A stretch of DNA of 64,000 nt from Gloeotrichia echinulata CP02. Its GTDB lineage: Bacteria; Cyanobacteriota; Cyanobacteriia; Cyanobacteriales; Nostocaceae. The notes under the pieces were generated by a model that saw only the letters and a list, made by a program, of their open reading frames with translations, searched no databases and was not told the DNA's origin. Made by a program: the position numbers and the translations under genes. This document shows positions 50,749 to 59,867 of the stretch, piece after piece; the stretch's first letter is position 1, and each line of letters starts with the position of its first letter. Where the stretch lies: assembly GCA_038087035.1 (NCBI GenBank), contig CP051187.1, forward strand, positions 3,973,001-4,037,000, written 5' to 3'.

Positions 50749-51831
50749 TCAAAATAAGTGAGCAAAGACTTGTATTTGTTGTAACGCTTCTTCGCGCCAA
50801 TTGTCGCCAATTTCCCCATCTTCTAAACTAAATAATCGTTCTCTACAGAGAATTTCCACTAACAGAGGTAAGCGGCGACTTTGTATCAAAATCCACTCGA
50901 CATCGGGAGAAGCGAAGGTAATTGGTGAACTGGCTATCAATTCCCGCGCTTCTTTTTCAGTCATAGCCCCTAAAGTTGTGGTATATCCAAAGATATTGAA
51001 AAACGGTGAACTATGCCCGGTATTACGCGCTAATTCCATTGGTGATTCTGGGCTGGCTAAGATAAATGCCAGATTTCCTCTAGTATGATTAGTTGCTAAA
51101 GACCGCAAACTATCCCAAAACCTATCGTCTAATTCTCGACAGCGTTGTAAACCAGCACCAATCTCATCGAGTAATATAACAGTAGGCGATCGCAACTGAT
51201 TACTGACTACATCCATAAAGTTATCCAAGTCACAAGGTGAGGGTACTTTCATCCCCAGTCCTTCTAAAATATGCTGTAGTAGGCGCTGTTTTTTCCCCAT
51301 TCGCGAGTCTTGGAAGTCTACGAATATCCATTGATAATTGCTGGGATGCGGTAGCCAATCTGACTTTTGTCCTGGGCGCAACTCTGCTACTGGAGTAGTA
51401 GTAATATTTTTGAGATAGTGCAACAATGAAGTTTTACCACTGCGTTTTTTACCGAGAATGGCGGCGTTTTGCAGGGGATGGCGTTTTAATAAGTCGAATA
51501 GCCGTTTAAGTTCCTTCTCTCGTCCGAAAAAGTAACGGGGATGGGTAATAGGTAGTCCAGTGATGAAGGGCGTCTGGTTAATTGTAGCCAGAGACGGTGG
51601 TTGAGTTTCTGGTTCTTGATAGGCGATCGCTTCCCAGTCTAACCCCAACTTTTTGCACAGTTCGACAAAATTCCCGTAACTGACAGCTTTACCACTGAGG
51701 AAGTTTTTCACGGTGGATAAAGCCAGTGCAGCAGAGATTGCTAAAGATTCCTGTGTCCCATAGCCCTTTACCTGGAGAGCCAACCGGACTCTTCTAATAT
51801 ACTCTGGGGCAACTCGCAGCGATCGCGTCAT
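50749..51831 (-). CDS. NACHT/STAND-like ATPase with N-terminal helix-turn-helix
   Basis: The 360-aa protein has an N-terminal HTH-like part (LALQVKGYGTQESLAISAAL, ALSTVKNFLSGKAVSYGNFV). An AAA domain follows with Walker A GKKRSGKTSLLHYL (~127) and Walker B PTVILLDEIGAG (~215), plus PRYFFGREKELKRLFDLLKR just before it. The last ~60 residues are a short arm. This is the vWA/STAND-adjacent ATPase type frequent in Nostocales, often in conflict systems. It converges with the small gene at 50512 and is about 600 bp from the CyanoTRADDas_TM gene. Confidence 0.8.
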   Translation of the reverse strand: MTRSLRVAPEYIRRVRLALQVKGYGTQESLAISAALALSTVKNFLSGKAVSYGNFVELCKKLGLDWEAIAYQEPETQPPSLATINQTPFITGLPITHPRYFFGREKELKRLFDLLKRHPLQNAAILGKKRSGKTSLLHYLKNITTTPVAELRPGQKSDWLPHPSNYQWIFVDFQDSRMGKKQRLLQHILEGLGMKVPSPCDLDNFMDVVSNQLRSPTVILLDEIGAGLQRCRELDDRFWDSLRSLATNHTRGNLAFILASPESPMELARNTGHSSPFFNIFGYTTTLGAMTEKEARELIASSPITFASPDVEWILIQSRRLPLLVEILCRERLFSLEDGEIGDNWREEALQQIQVFAHLF

Positions 51832-51837
51832 TACTGG

Positions 51838-52335
51838 GATTGGGGATTGGGGATTGGGGATTGGGAGTTAGGAGTAATGAGTAATGAGTAATGAGTTAGG
51901 AGTTAGGAGTTAGGAGTTAGGAGTGATGAATTAGGAGTAATGAGTAATGAGTAATGAGTAATGAGTAATGAGTTAGGAGTTAGGAGTTAGGAGTTATTAT
52001 TCTCCCCATCTTCCTCAGTCCCCAGCGATGCACTGAGCTTGCCGAAGTGTCCCCAGCGATGCACTGAGCTTGCCGAAGTGTCCCCAGCGATGCACTGAGC
52101 TTGCCGAAGTGTCCCCAGCGATGCACTGAGCTTGCCGAAGTGTCCCCAGCGATGCACTGAGCTTGCCGAAGTGTCCCCAGTCCCTGGTCACTGAGCGGAG
52201 CCGAAGTGCAGTCCCCAGTCCCCAGTCCCTGGTCACTGAGCGGAGCCGAAGTGCAGTCCCCAGTCCCCAGTCCCCAGTCACTGAGCGGAGCCGAAGTGCA
52301 GTCCCCAGTCCCCAGTCCCCAGTCCCTAGAGCCTT
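51838..52335. repeat. compound repeat tract: heptamers, five 31-bp units, then a third unit type
   Basis: GGATTGG and GAGTTAG/GAGTAAT heptamers (51838-51993) lead into five copies of the 31-bp unit (52018-52178). Three copies of CACTGAGCGGAGCCGAAGTG with CAGTCCCCAGTCCC spacers follow (52188-52325). It is non-coding. Confidence 0.95.
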
Positions 52336-52431
52336 TTTCGGCGATTAGTCAGCTAGTATTCAGCTATTTCTCAGCCAAATGCAGCCAATGTGGGTTATAC
52401 ACTCGACTACACACACCAAAAACCGACAATT

Positions 52432-52761
52432 ATGAATAAAATCCAAACACCACAACCCACAGTCACTAATAATGGCACTATCTTTCCGGCGCTGATGTAT
52501 CAGGAACGTCAAAGCATTTATAAAGAACGGCGTCGTCAAGCCAAGACAGCATTTAATCTGGCTTTTGTGCTGACAAGCATTAGTGCGATCGCAGGTTTTG
52601 CGGGTATTATGCTCCTATTTGCCGGCAATATCTCCGCTGGTACTGTGACAGCTGCAGGCGGCGGGATTTATGGTACTGTGACAGCTTCGTGGCTGAAATT
52701 GGCAAAAGATGCCAATGATAGGTTAGATGAGGCTGCAAGGGCATTAGAAGCGGAAACGTGA
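52432..52761 (+). CDS. CyanoTRADDas_TM-type two-transmembrane protein
   Basis: From ATG 52432 (MNKIQTPQPTVTNNGTIFPA) the 109-aa protein reads YKERRRQAKTAFNLAFVLTS. Two membrane hairpins (SAIAGFAGIMLLFAGNISAG, TVTAAGGGIYGTVTASWLKL) and AKDANDRLDEAARALEAE follow. This fits the two-TM domain described in cyanobacteria in association with TRADD-N death-like domains, thought to belong to conflict/programmed-death systems. Here the TM unit stands alone without the TRADD-N domain. Membrane anchoring of a partner is the likely role. Confidence 0.75.
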   Translation: MNKIQTPQPTVTNNGTIFPALMYQERQSIYKERRRQAKTAFNLAFVLTSISAIAGFAGIMLLFAGNISAGTVTAAGGGIYGTVTASWLKLAKDANDRLDEAARALEAET

Positions 52762-52764
52762 ATA

Positions 52765-52995
52765 ATAACACCCCACCCCCAACCCCTCCCCGCAAGCGAG
52801 GAGGGGACACTTTGACCCTCCGAATTTTAGATTTTGGATACTTCTCTACGAACGCGAGTGCGTGTCGTAGACAGAGGCTACGCCAACGACTTAAGAGCGG
52901 GACGCTGCGCGAACGCTCAGTACAAGTTTTGGATTTTAGATTTTTGGGGTACCTTGCAGACCCCATGTGTCTGTAAAAATCTAATACACAGGCGG
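52765..52995. repeat. spacer with palindromic repeats
   Basis: CCCCTCCCCGCAAGCGAGGAGGGG forms a hairpin, followed by the CTACGAACGCGAG/GTAGACAGAGGCTACGCC and GGGACGCTGCGCGAACGCTC unit cluster. Short frames on both strands through it lack coding character. Confidence 0.65.
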
Positions 52996-52997
52996 TT

Positions 52998-53495
52998 GTG
53001 TTTGCAGTTGGGGATGTCATGGCGAATGGTGCCCAGACAGCGTTTGCAGGGGATATGGTAGGATCTGCTATTGAGAAACAAAATCGCGATCGCCTGGCAG
53101 CATCCCAGAAACGCATCAACGAAATTGTAGCGAAAAAAACACAAGAGTTAGAGCAACGTCTCGCAAAGGAAGTCGAAGCACAAGAAATAGCTTATGTAGC
53201 CTCTGTTAAAGCAGGTTTTGAACCAGAAGGCTGTCTCAGAGTTCTTCAGTTGCTAGCGAAAACCCCTGGATTTGAATATGATACCAACCATCCATCTATA
53301 CCCCAGCGGATAGAAGCACTGAATGCGATTATGAGCCAATATCCACCTCAGTCTTTAGTTGAGGACGGGGAAACGCAAATATCTGCAACGGCGCCGTTAA
53401 GCTATGAAATTTCTCAGGATGGGACAAGGTTACAGATTAAATCTCGTCGTGGTGTTTCCCTCGCGGATGATTTAGAAACTCGGTTTGGGAAGTAG
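52998..53495 (+). pseudogene. C-terminal relic of an M48-type metallopeptidase (tentative)
   Basis: The frame (GTG 52998 or ATG 53019) has a long charged helix (IEKQNRDRLAASQKRINEIV, KTQELEQRLAKEVEAQEIAY). SVKAGFEPEGCLRVLQLLAK and NTHPS-like TNHPSIPQRIEALNAI follow. The last two pieces resemble the AGYDP...L and HPS.P.R sections at the end of M48 peptidases. No HExxH is present, so the catalytic half is missing or the call is wrong. A repeat cluster lies immediately upstream. Confidence 0.45.
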
Positions 53496-53515
53496 GGGAT
53501 TGGGGATTGGGGATT

Positions 53516-53755
53516 GGGGCGCAAGGCCTTGCGCCCCTACAAGGATACCAATGGCGAATAGTAGATTTAACCGCTCACCGCAGGGAAAAATAAGCGTTTT
53601 TGGCGTCGTTGTATAATCTGTAGGGGCGCAAGGCCTTGCGCCCCTACAAGGATACCAATGGCGAATAGTAGGTTTAAGCGCTCACCGCAGGGAAAAATAA
53701 GCGTTTTTGGCGTTGTTGCATAATTTGTAGGGGCGCAAAGCCTTGCGCCCCGAAC
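53516..53755. repeat. 107-bp direct repeat, two copies plus a partial third
   Basis: Each unit starts with the palindrome GGGGCGCAAGGCCTTGCGCC and continues CTACAAGGATACCAATGGCG, CTCACCGCAGGGAAAAATAA and GCGTTTTTGGCGT. Starts at 53516, 53623 and 53730 give a 107-bp period. It is non-coding. Confidence 0.9.
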
Positions 53756-53796
53756 CAACAATCGTCCTCACATAGCCGATAAAATGGGTGTTATCC

Positions 53797-55440
53797 CTAG
53801 ACCGCGCAATTTAACTCACCGGCTTTTTTGGTAAAGCGGCGGTTTTCGCGATAGTCTACAGGACAATCAATGACTGCAGGTACATCTTGTGCCAGGGCTT
53901 CTTTAAGTATGGGAATTAAATCAGTAGCAGATTCAACTCGATAGCCTTTTAAGCCCATACTTTCAGCTAATTTAACAAAATCAGGATTGCCAAAATGCAC
54001 AAAAGATGAGTTTCCTTGACCAAATTGATTTTCTTGTTTCCACTCAATTAACCCATAACCACCATCATTAAAAATTAAGGTGACAAAGGGAGTACCAACA
54101 CGCAAAGCTGTTTCTAATTCTTGGCAATTCATCATAAAACCGCCGTCGCCAGTTGCGGCTACAATTTTGCGATGAGGATGAACGAGTTTTGCTGCTAAAG
54201 CACCAGGAATCGCAATACCCATAGCCGCGAAGCCATTGGAAATAATGCAAGTATTGGGGCTATGACAGTGATAATGGCGGGCTATCCACATTTTATGTGC
54301 GCCAACATCAGAGATGACGATATCATCTGGCCCCATCACTTGACGCAAGTCATAAATTAACTTTTGTGGTTTGATGGGATAACCATCATCATGGGCGTGT
54401 TCTTCATAATCGGCTCTAATTTCGCCCCGCAAGCTAATAGCGTAGGGTGATGGTTTGCTTTGTCTGTCTGCTAACTTTAAGATTTCATTGAGAGAATCAG
54501 AAATATCGCCGACCACTTCAACTTGGGAGATATAACTACTATCAATTTCCGCATGATTAGCAGCAATATGCACAATGGGAATCTTGCCATCGGGATTCCA
54601 TTTTTTGGGGGAAAATTCAATTAAATCATAGCCGATGGCAATTACTAAATCGGTGTTATCAAAGCCACAGGTAATGAAATCTCTCTGCTGCAATCCCACT
54701 GACCACAAAGCTAAATGATGAGTATAGGGAATAACGCCTTTGCCCATAAAAGTATTGGCAACGGGAATATTCATTTGGGTGGCAAATTGTGTCACCGCAT
54801 CACTAGCTAGAGCGCGAATTGCGCCATTTCCAACTAAAATTAACGGGTTAACTGCTTGAGAAATTGCTGCTGCTGCTGCCCGAATACTAGCAAAAGAAGC
54901 ATAGGTTTTTTGGATATTATCCTTATGCAATGGTTTGCCTTCTACCGGCATTGCAGCAATATTTTCTGGTAAATCTATATGCACTGCTCCCGGTTTTTCA
55001 GTTTGTGCTACCTTAAATGCTTTCCGCACAAGTTCTGGTGTAATACTTGGGCGAACAATCTGTTTATTCCACTTGGTTACGGGAGCAAACATTGCCACCA
55101 AATCCAAATATTGATGGGATTCGATGTGCATTCTATCTGTTCCCACTTGTCCGGTAATCGCTACCAAAGGCGCACCATCTAGGTTAGCATCTGCGACCCC
55201 AGTCATCAAATTTGTCGCCCCAGGTCCTAGAGTCGAAAGACACACTCCGGCTTTTCCTGTCAGGCGTCCGTAAACATCAGCCATGAAGGCTGCACCTTGT
55301 TCGTGACGGGTAGTAATAAATTGAATAGAAGAATTTTTCAGCGCTTCTAAAACGTGTAAATTTTCTTCACCAGGAAGTCCAAAAACATATTGTACACCTT
55401 CATTTTCTAAACACTGTACCAAAAGTTCTGCAGTATTCAT
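53797..55440 (-). CDS. 2-oxoglutarate decarboxylase (acetolactate-synthase-like ThDP enzyme)
   Basis: This ThDP enzyme family member is usually annotated as acetolactate synthase. The 547-aa protein has the catalytic Glu in TTRHEQGAAFMADVYGR (~48) and the ThDP motif GDGGFMMNCQELETALRVGT (~430). Its pairing with a succinate-semialdehyde dehydrogenase gene 156 bp upstream matches the pair shown in Synechococcus PCC 7002 to convert 2-oxoglutarate to succinate. A true AHAS would be expected near ilvH, which is absent. It acts in the cytosol as part of the modified TCA cycle. Confidence 0.82.
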   Translation of the reverse strand: MNTAELLVQCLENEGVQYVFGLPGEENLHVLEALKNSSIQFITTRHEQGAAFMADVYGRLTGKAGVCLSTLGPGATNLMTGVADANLDGAPLVAITGQVGTDRMHIESHQYLDLVAMFAPVTKWNKQIVRPSITPELVRKAFKVAQTEKPGAVHIDLPENIAAMPVEGKPLHKDNIQKTYASFASIRAAAAAISQAVNPLILVGNGAIRALASDAVTQFATQMNIPVANTFMGKGVIPYTHHLALWSVGLQQRDFITCGFDNTDLVIAIGYDLIEFSPKKWNPDGKIPIVHIAANHAEIDSSYISQVEVVGDISDSLNEILKLADRQSKPSPYAISLRGEIRADYEEHAHDDGYPIKPQKLIYDLRQVMGPDDIVISDVGAHKMWIARHYHCHSPNTCIISNGFAAMGIAIPGALAAKLVHPHRKIVAATGDGGFMMNCQELETALRVGTPFVTLIFNDGGYGLIEWKQENQFGQGNSSFVHFGNPDFVKLAESMGLKGYRVESATDLIPILKEALAQDVPAVIDCPVDYRENRRFTKKAGELNCAV

Positions 55441-55446
55441 TTGATT

Positions 55447-55590
55447 TCCTCAATTTTGTCCTTTGTCCTTTGTCTTTTGTCTTTTGTCCTTTGTTATTTG
55501 TCATTAGTCATTTGTCATTTGTCATTTGTCATTTGTCATTTGTCCAATGACTAATAACCAATCCCCAATGACCAATCCCCAATCCCCAAT
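55447..55590. repeat. heptamer-type repeats (TTTGTCC, CATTTGT, CCCCAATGAC)
   Basis: The short spacer between the two TCA-bypass genes is filled with TTTGTCCTTTGTC and TCATTTGTCATTTGTC units. It holds no ORF, and the two genes may still be cotranscribed across it. Confidence 0.85.
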
Positions 55591-55596
55591 GACTAA

Positions 55597-56964
55597 TTAC
55601 TTAACCCACACAGTTTTAACATTGACAAACTCATGTATACCTTGGATACTCAATTCTCTGCCATATCCAGAACGCTTAATTCCGCCAAAGGGTAAGCGGG
55701 TGTCGGATTTTACCATAGCGTTAATAAACACGGCACCTGCTTCGATTTCTGTAATTAAGCGATCGCGTTCTTGGTCGTTTGTTGTCCAGGCGCTAGCACC
55801 TAGGCCAAAGGGTGTATCATTGGCTAGTTTAATCGCCCCATCGATATCAGGAACGCGGAATATCAAGGCTACTGGTCCAAAAAATTCTTCTTGGGCGATA
55901 GGACTATTTTGGGGGACATCAGTGATAATCGTCGGTGGATAAAAGTTACCGGGACGATCTGATAAAGGATGTCCACCTGTGAGGACTTTACCACCGCTAG
56001 CCACAGCGGCTTGCACTTGTTTGTCTAAATCCTGGAGAATACCAGGAGTTGCTAGTGGTCCTAAGTCGGTGTCTTCGTGCATGGGGTCGCCAACTTTCAA
56101 AGCCAGGAATTTATCTAACAACAGCTTTTCAAATTGATCGGCGATCGCCTCGACGACGATAAAGCGTTTTGCTGCTATACAAGATTGTCCGCTATTCAAC
56201 ATCCGCGCTGTAGTGGCTATGACAACTGCTGTCTCTATATCAGCACTTTCTAACACAATAAACGGGTCGCTTCCGCCTAATTCTAAGACGGTTTTTTTCA
56301 ATTGTTTTCCTGCAGATGCGGCTAATGATGCACCTGCGGGTTCACTCCCGGTTAAGGTAGCAGCTTTCACACGGTCATCAGCGATGATATTGGCTACTTT
56401 CGCAGCACCGATTAAGAAAGTTTGAAACACACCTTCAGCAAAACCAGCCCGTTGCATAATATCTTCAATTGCCAAAGCACACTGTGGCACATTTGAAGCG
56501 TGTTTAAGTATACCTACGTTTCCCGCCATCAGTGCAGGTGCAGCAAAGCGGAACACTTGCCAAAAAGGGAAATTCCACGGCATGACTGCGAGAATTGCAC
56601 CTAATGGCTGGTAGCGGACAAAACTATGACTAGCATCAGTTTTTACGTGAACATCAGCCAGAAATTCCTGGGCTTGTTCAGCGTAGTAGCGACAGACAAA
56701 GGCACATTTTTCAACTTCGGCGATCGCCGCTTTGTAAGGCTTACCCATTTCCAGAGTCATTAAGTAAGCAAATTCGGCTTTCTCTTGCTCTAAAATGTCC
56801 GCAGCCCTTTGCATCCACTGCGATCGCTCCAAAAAACTAGTCTGGCGGTACTGTAGGTAAGCCTGACCAGCCTGATCAAGTTTAGCGGCAATTTCTGCAT
56901 CATTTAACGGTTCAAAAGTTTTCAGCGTCTCCCCAGTAGCGGGATTAATGGTAGCAATAGCCAT
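55597..56964 (-). CDS. gabD: succinate-semialdehyde dehydrogenase
   Basis: The enzyme oxidises succinate semialdehyde to succinate with NAD(P)+. The 455-aa ALDH has the cyanobacterial SSADH length. Its general base is the Glu in VLELGGSDPFIV (~230) and the nucleophile is the Cys in NSGQSCIAAKRF (~263). LGAILAVMPWNFPFWQVFRF and GGIKRSGYGRELSIQGIHEF are also present. It precedes 2-oxoglutarate decarboxylase on the same strand, the arrangement of the alternative TCA route. Confidence 0.9.
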   Translation of the reverse strand: MAIATINPATGETLKTFEPLNDAEIAAKLDQAGQAYLQYRQTSFLERSQWMQRAADILEQEKAEFAYLMTLEMGKPYKAAIAEVEKCAFVCRYYAEQAQEFLADVHVKTDASHSFVRYQPLGAILAVMPWNFPFWQVFRFAAPALMAGNVGILKHASNVPQCALAIEDIMQRAGFAEGVFQTFLIGAAKVANIIADDRVKAATLTGSEPAGASLAASAGKQLKKTVLELGGSDPFIVLESADIETAVVIATTARMLNSGQSCIAAKRFIVVEAIADQFEKLLLDKFLALKVGDPMHEDTDLGPLATPGILQDLDKQVQAAVASGGKVLTGGHPLSDRPGNFYPPTIITDVPQNSPIAQEEFFGPVALIFRVPDIDGAIKLANDTPFGLGASAWTTNDQERDRLITEIEAGAVFINAMVKSDTRLPFGGIKRSGYGRELSIQGIHEFVNVKTVWVK

Positions 56965-57258
56965 TACCTAACCTCCCGTTCAAAAAATAGCTTGAAGTAG
57001 CTTCCTAGTGTTACACAGATTAATTGTGGAAGCCACCATCCAAATTCTAATCTTGAAAAAAACAATTGTTTGTTTATTATGAAACTTTCCCAATTTTTTC
57101 AGATAAAATATCCAATCTTCTACGTATTTATGCTATTATTTATGGAACTGCCATATTCTTTTCTCCGTATTTATGCTATGGCTTTTTCACGCAATCACCA
57201 CAGACTCTCTTCGGGGCGCAAGGCCTTGCGCCCCTACTGACAAATGACAAATGACAAA

Positions 57259-57720
57259 GAGTAATGAGTAATGAGTAATGAGTAATGAGTAATGAGTAAT
57301 GAGTAATGAGTAATGAGTAATGAGTAATGAGTAATGAGTAATGAGTAATGAGTAATGAGTAATGAGTAATGAGTAATGAGTAATGAGTAATGAGTAATGA
57401 GTAATGAGTAATGAGTAATGAGTAATGAGTAATGAGTAATGAGTAATGAGTAATGAGTAATCAGTAATGAGTAATGAGTAATCAGTAATGAGTAATGAGT
57501 AATGAGTAATGAGTAATGAGTAATGAGTAATGAGTAATGAGTAATGAGTAATGAGTAATGAGTAATGAGTAATGAGTAATGAGTAATGAGTAATGAGTAA
57601 TGAGTAATGAGTAATGAGTAATGAGTAATGAGTAATGAGTAATGAGTAATGAGTAATGAGTAATGAGTAATGAGTAATGAGTAATGAGTAATGAGTAATG
57701 AGTAATGAGTAATGAGTAAT
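57259..57720. repeat. perfect heptamer array, 66 x GAGTAAT
   Basis: 462 bp consist almost entirely of GAGTAAT, with two CAGTAAT variants near 57460 and 57481, then GACAAAT units to 57765. Because 7 is not a multiple of 3, all frames give a 7-residue repeat without stops on the minus strand, producing long spurious ORFs. Confidence 0.98.
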
Positions 57721-57764
57721 GACAAATGACAAATGACCAATGACAAATGACAAATGACCAATGA

Positions 57765-59378
57765 CTATTGATGCATTGTTGTTTGATAAACTTTAACTAA
57801 TCGATTAATACCTTTAAAACGATAATTACCCATTTCTTTGAAATCCGAGGGTTGTGAAAGCATTTTATAAGTTACTTCACTAATGACACATTCACCAGGG
57901 GGACAAACTGCTTCCATACGAGCCGCAAGATTAATGGTAGCGCCTAAAGCCGTATAGTCTACCCGTTGGGAGCTACCAACATCGCCGACAACCGCCTTAC
58001 CACTGTTAATTGCAATGCGTAATTGTAGAGGTTCCCACCAAAAACCATTCATATTCAGATGTTCTAGACGAATTAGCATACCCTTAGCAGCAGCGACTGC
58101 GCGGTCAGCATGATCTGGTTGGAGTTCGGGAGCGCCGAAAAATGCCATGATACAATCACCAATATATTTATCTAAGGTGCCACCCCAGGCAAACACTTCT
58201 TGTAACATTTCTTCAAATAAATGATTGAGTAACTCGGCGATCGCCGTTGGTGTTAAGCGTTCGGAAATTGCTGTAAACCCCACCAAATCGGCAAACAAAA
58301 TGCTGATTTCACTTTCTGCAGGGGGTAAACGACCATCTGGTAATCTACGTAAAGATATTAACTGCTGTACTACCCCTGGAGAATGATAGCGTTCTAGTCT
58401 TTGACGAATCACAGCTTCAGTTTTGAGTTTCTCTACCAATAACCAACGTTGGACACTCGAAGCTACAAGATTGGCTAAAGCTGAAAAAAAGCTGAGTTCT
58501 TCCTCACCTTCATTTTCCCAATGGTAAGAAGAAAGATAAGCATCAGCGTAGAGAACGCCGACTACTTTACTTTCATCCCATAAAGGTACCGCCATCGCAC
58601 TGCGAATTCCCTTCACTAAAATACTATGTTCTCCAGAAAACCGTTCATCTTTCTGGGTATCAGCGGTTTGAATAACAACTTTTTCCTCAAATACCTTTTG
58701 ACAAATACTATGGCTAATCCAATCGTCATCAACTACAAGAGATTGTTGTTCGGAAACATTTCTCGCGGCTGCATTCATTAATTCTAGGGTACCAGATCCC
58801 TCGACATCAATTAATAAGGCCAAGCGATCAATACTATTAAGGTAACGGAAAACGACTTCTTGAACCTGCACGAAAATTTCTTCTATGGATGTAGCTGCAG
58901 AGAGATTTTTGGCTATATCTACTAAATCTTTGAGTCGAGCAATGGTTTTGTCTTTCTTATTGTTGATGCTATCCTCGCTATCAGCATCGATCCATTGCTG
59001 TTGCAGTTGTTTAACATTATGAAGAATGGTTTTTTGTGGAGCTGTTTCCGCATTTGGTTTAACTTTCATCTGTGGAACAGGAGTTGATAATACCACCACT
59101 AAGCTGACATTACCCAACCAAACAACGTCACCATGATACAACTTTTGGGCAGAGGTAATCAGACGTTGATTTACTTGCGTCCCATTTTTACTACCCAGAT
59201 CCTCAATCATCCACACTTCATTAGGCTGTTTCACAAGTCGCGCATGATTACGGGAAACGCCCCCAAAAGGTAAGTATAAGTCACATTCTGGCAATCGCCC
59301 AATAGTGAAGACATTTTGCTCCACTGAAACTGTTGTTTCCCTATCTCCCTCTTGTAGGCGTAGTTTGAGTTCAGTCAT
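57765..59378 (-). CDS. FHA-GAF class III adenylate/guanylate cyclase
   Basis: The 537-aa protein begins with an FHA phosphopeptide-binding domain (~20-95: FTIGRLPECDLYLPFGGVSR, NHARL, GSKNGTQVNQR). A GAF domain follows (~150-310, VVGVLYADAYLS). The class III cyclase domain (~355-530) has the metal Asps in ILFADLVGFTAISE (~364) and KYIGDCIMAFFG, then RVDYTALGATINLAARMEA. It makes a cyclic nucleotide from NTP; Anabaena CyaD has a comparable FHA design. The substrate residues suggest cAMP but this was not tested. It is soluble with no membrane span. Confidence 0.92.
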   Translation of the reverse strand: MTELKLRLQEGDRETTVSVEQNVFTIGRLPECDLYLPFGGVSRNHARLVKQPNEVWMIEDLGSKNGTQVNQRLITSAQKLYHGDVVWLGNVSLVVVLSTPVPQMKVKPNAETAPQKTILHNVKQLQQQWIDADSEDSINNKKDKTIARLKDLVDIAKNLSAATSIEEIFVQVQEVVFRYLNSIDRLALLIDVEGSGTLELMNAAARNVSEQQSLVVDDDWISHSICQKVFEEKVVIQTADTQKDERFSGEHSILVKGIRSAMAVPLWDESKVVGVLYADAYLSSYHWENEGEEELSFFSALANLVASSVQRWLLVEKLKTEAVIRQRLERYHSPGVVQQLISLRRLPDGRLPPAESEISILFADLVGFTAISERLTPTAIAELLNHLFEEMLQEVFAWGGTLDKYIGDCIMAFFGAPELQPDHADRAVAAAKGMLIRLEHLNMNGFWWEPLQLRIAINSGKAVVGDVGSSQRVDYTALGATINLAARMEAVCPPGECVISEVTYKMLSQPSDFKEMGNYRFKGINRLVKVYQTTMHQ

Positions 59379-59867
59379 GAGTCTGAAAAATCCATCCTGA
59401 AATCTGGGGGTAAATGCATCTGTAAAGGTAAGGGATACGCCAAGGGTTAATCCGTGACCTCTTCTTTTATGACACTGTTAGGCACATTCCGACAAGACAA
59501 CCATATGTATTTAATATGACGAATAAATTACATTTTGAGGTGACGGAAGCATCTATTTTACTAAGATCAGGAGCTTTTCATCAAAATTCGCCACCTGATG
59601 TTGTGATATTATATACTAATATTTTTTGCCTAATTTAAATCTTCATGAGCGTTCAAGCTCGTAGTTGCGCTAAAGCGCTCTCGACAATCAAGAGCGCTCA
59701 AACGCAACTACTTTTAACGGAATCACGGAAGTCCCCACCTTCAACGAAGTAAGGTGGGGTTGTTTGGTTTGATTTATGCAAGAGGTAGATTGTGCTATGC
59801 TAAGGGAAAGCTCCGCTAAGAGCGCTCCGACAATCAAGAGCGCTAAAGCTCGACTACGAACAACCCT
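59379..59867. other. spacer with palindromic repeats and an IS200/605-like end hairpin
   Basis: Palindromic GTAGTTGCGCTAAAGCGCTC copies lie at 59665-59712 and, degraded, at 59810-59866. A hairpin GTCCCCACCTT-caacgaagt-AAGGTGGGG at 59732-59759, preceded by GGAATCACGG, resembles an IS200/IS605 right-end hairpin without its gene. The first 250 bp hold nothing recognisable. Confidence 0.55.

Noticed and set aside
52607..53144. Minus-strand ORFs opposite the CyanoTRADDas_TM gene and the M48-like fragment
   Set aside because: They run through palindromic repeats and antisense to better frames.
57187..57761. Two long minus-strand ORFs of 175-188 residues with a repeated SLLITHY peptide
   Set aside because: They are pure translations of the GAGTAAT heptamer array and exist in all frames; there is no domain or start signal.
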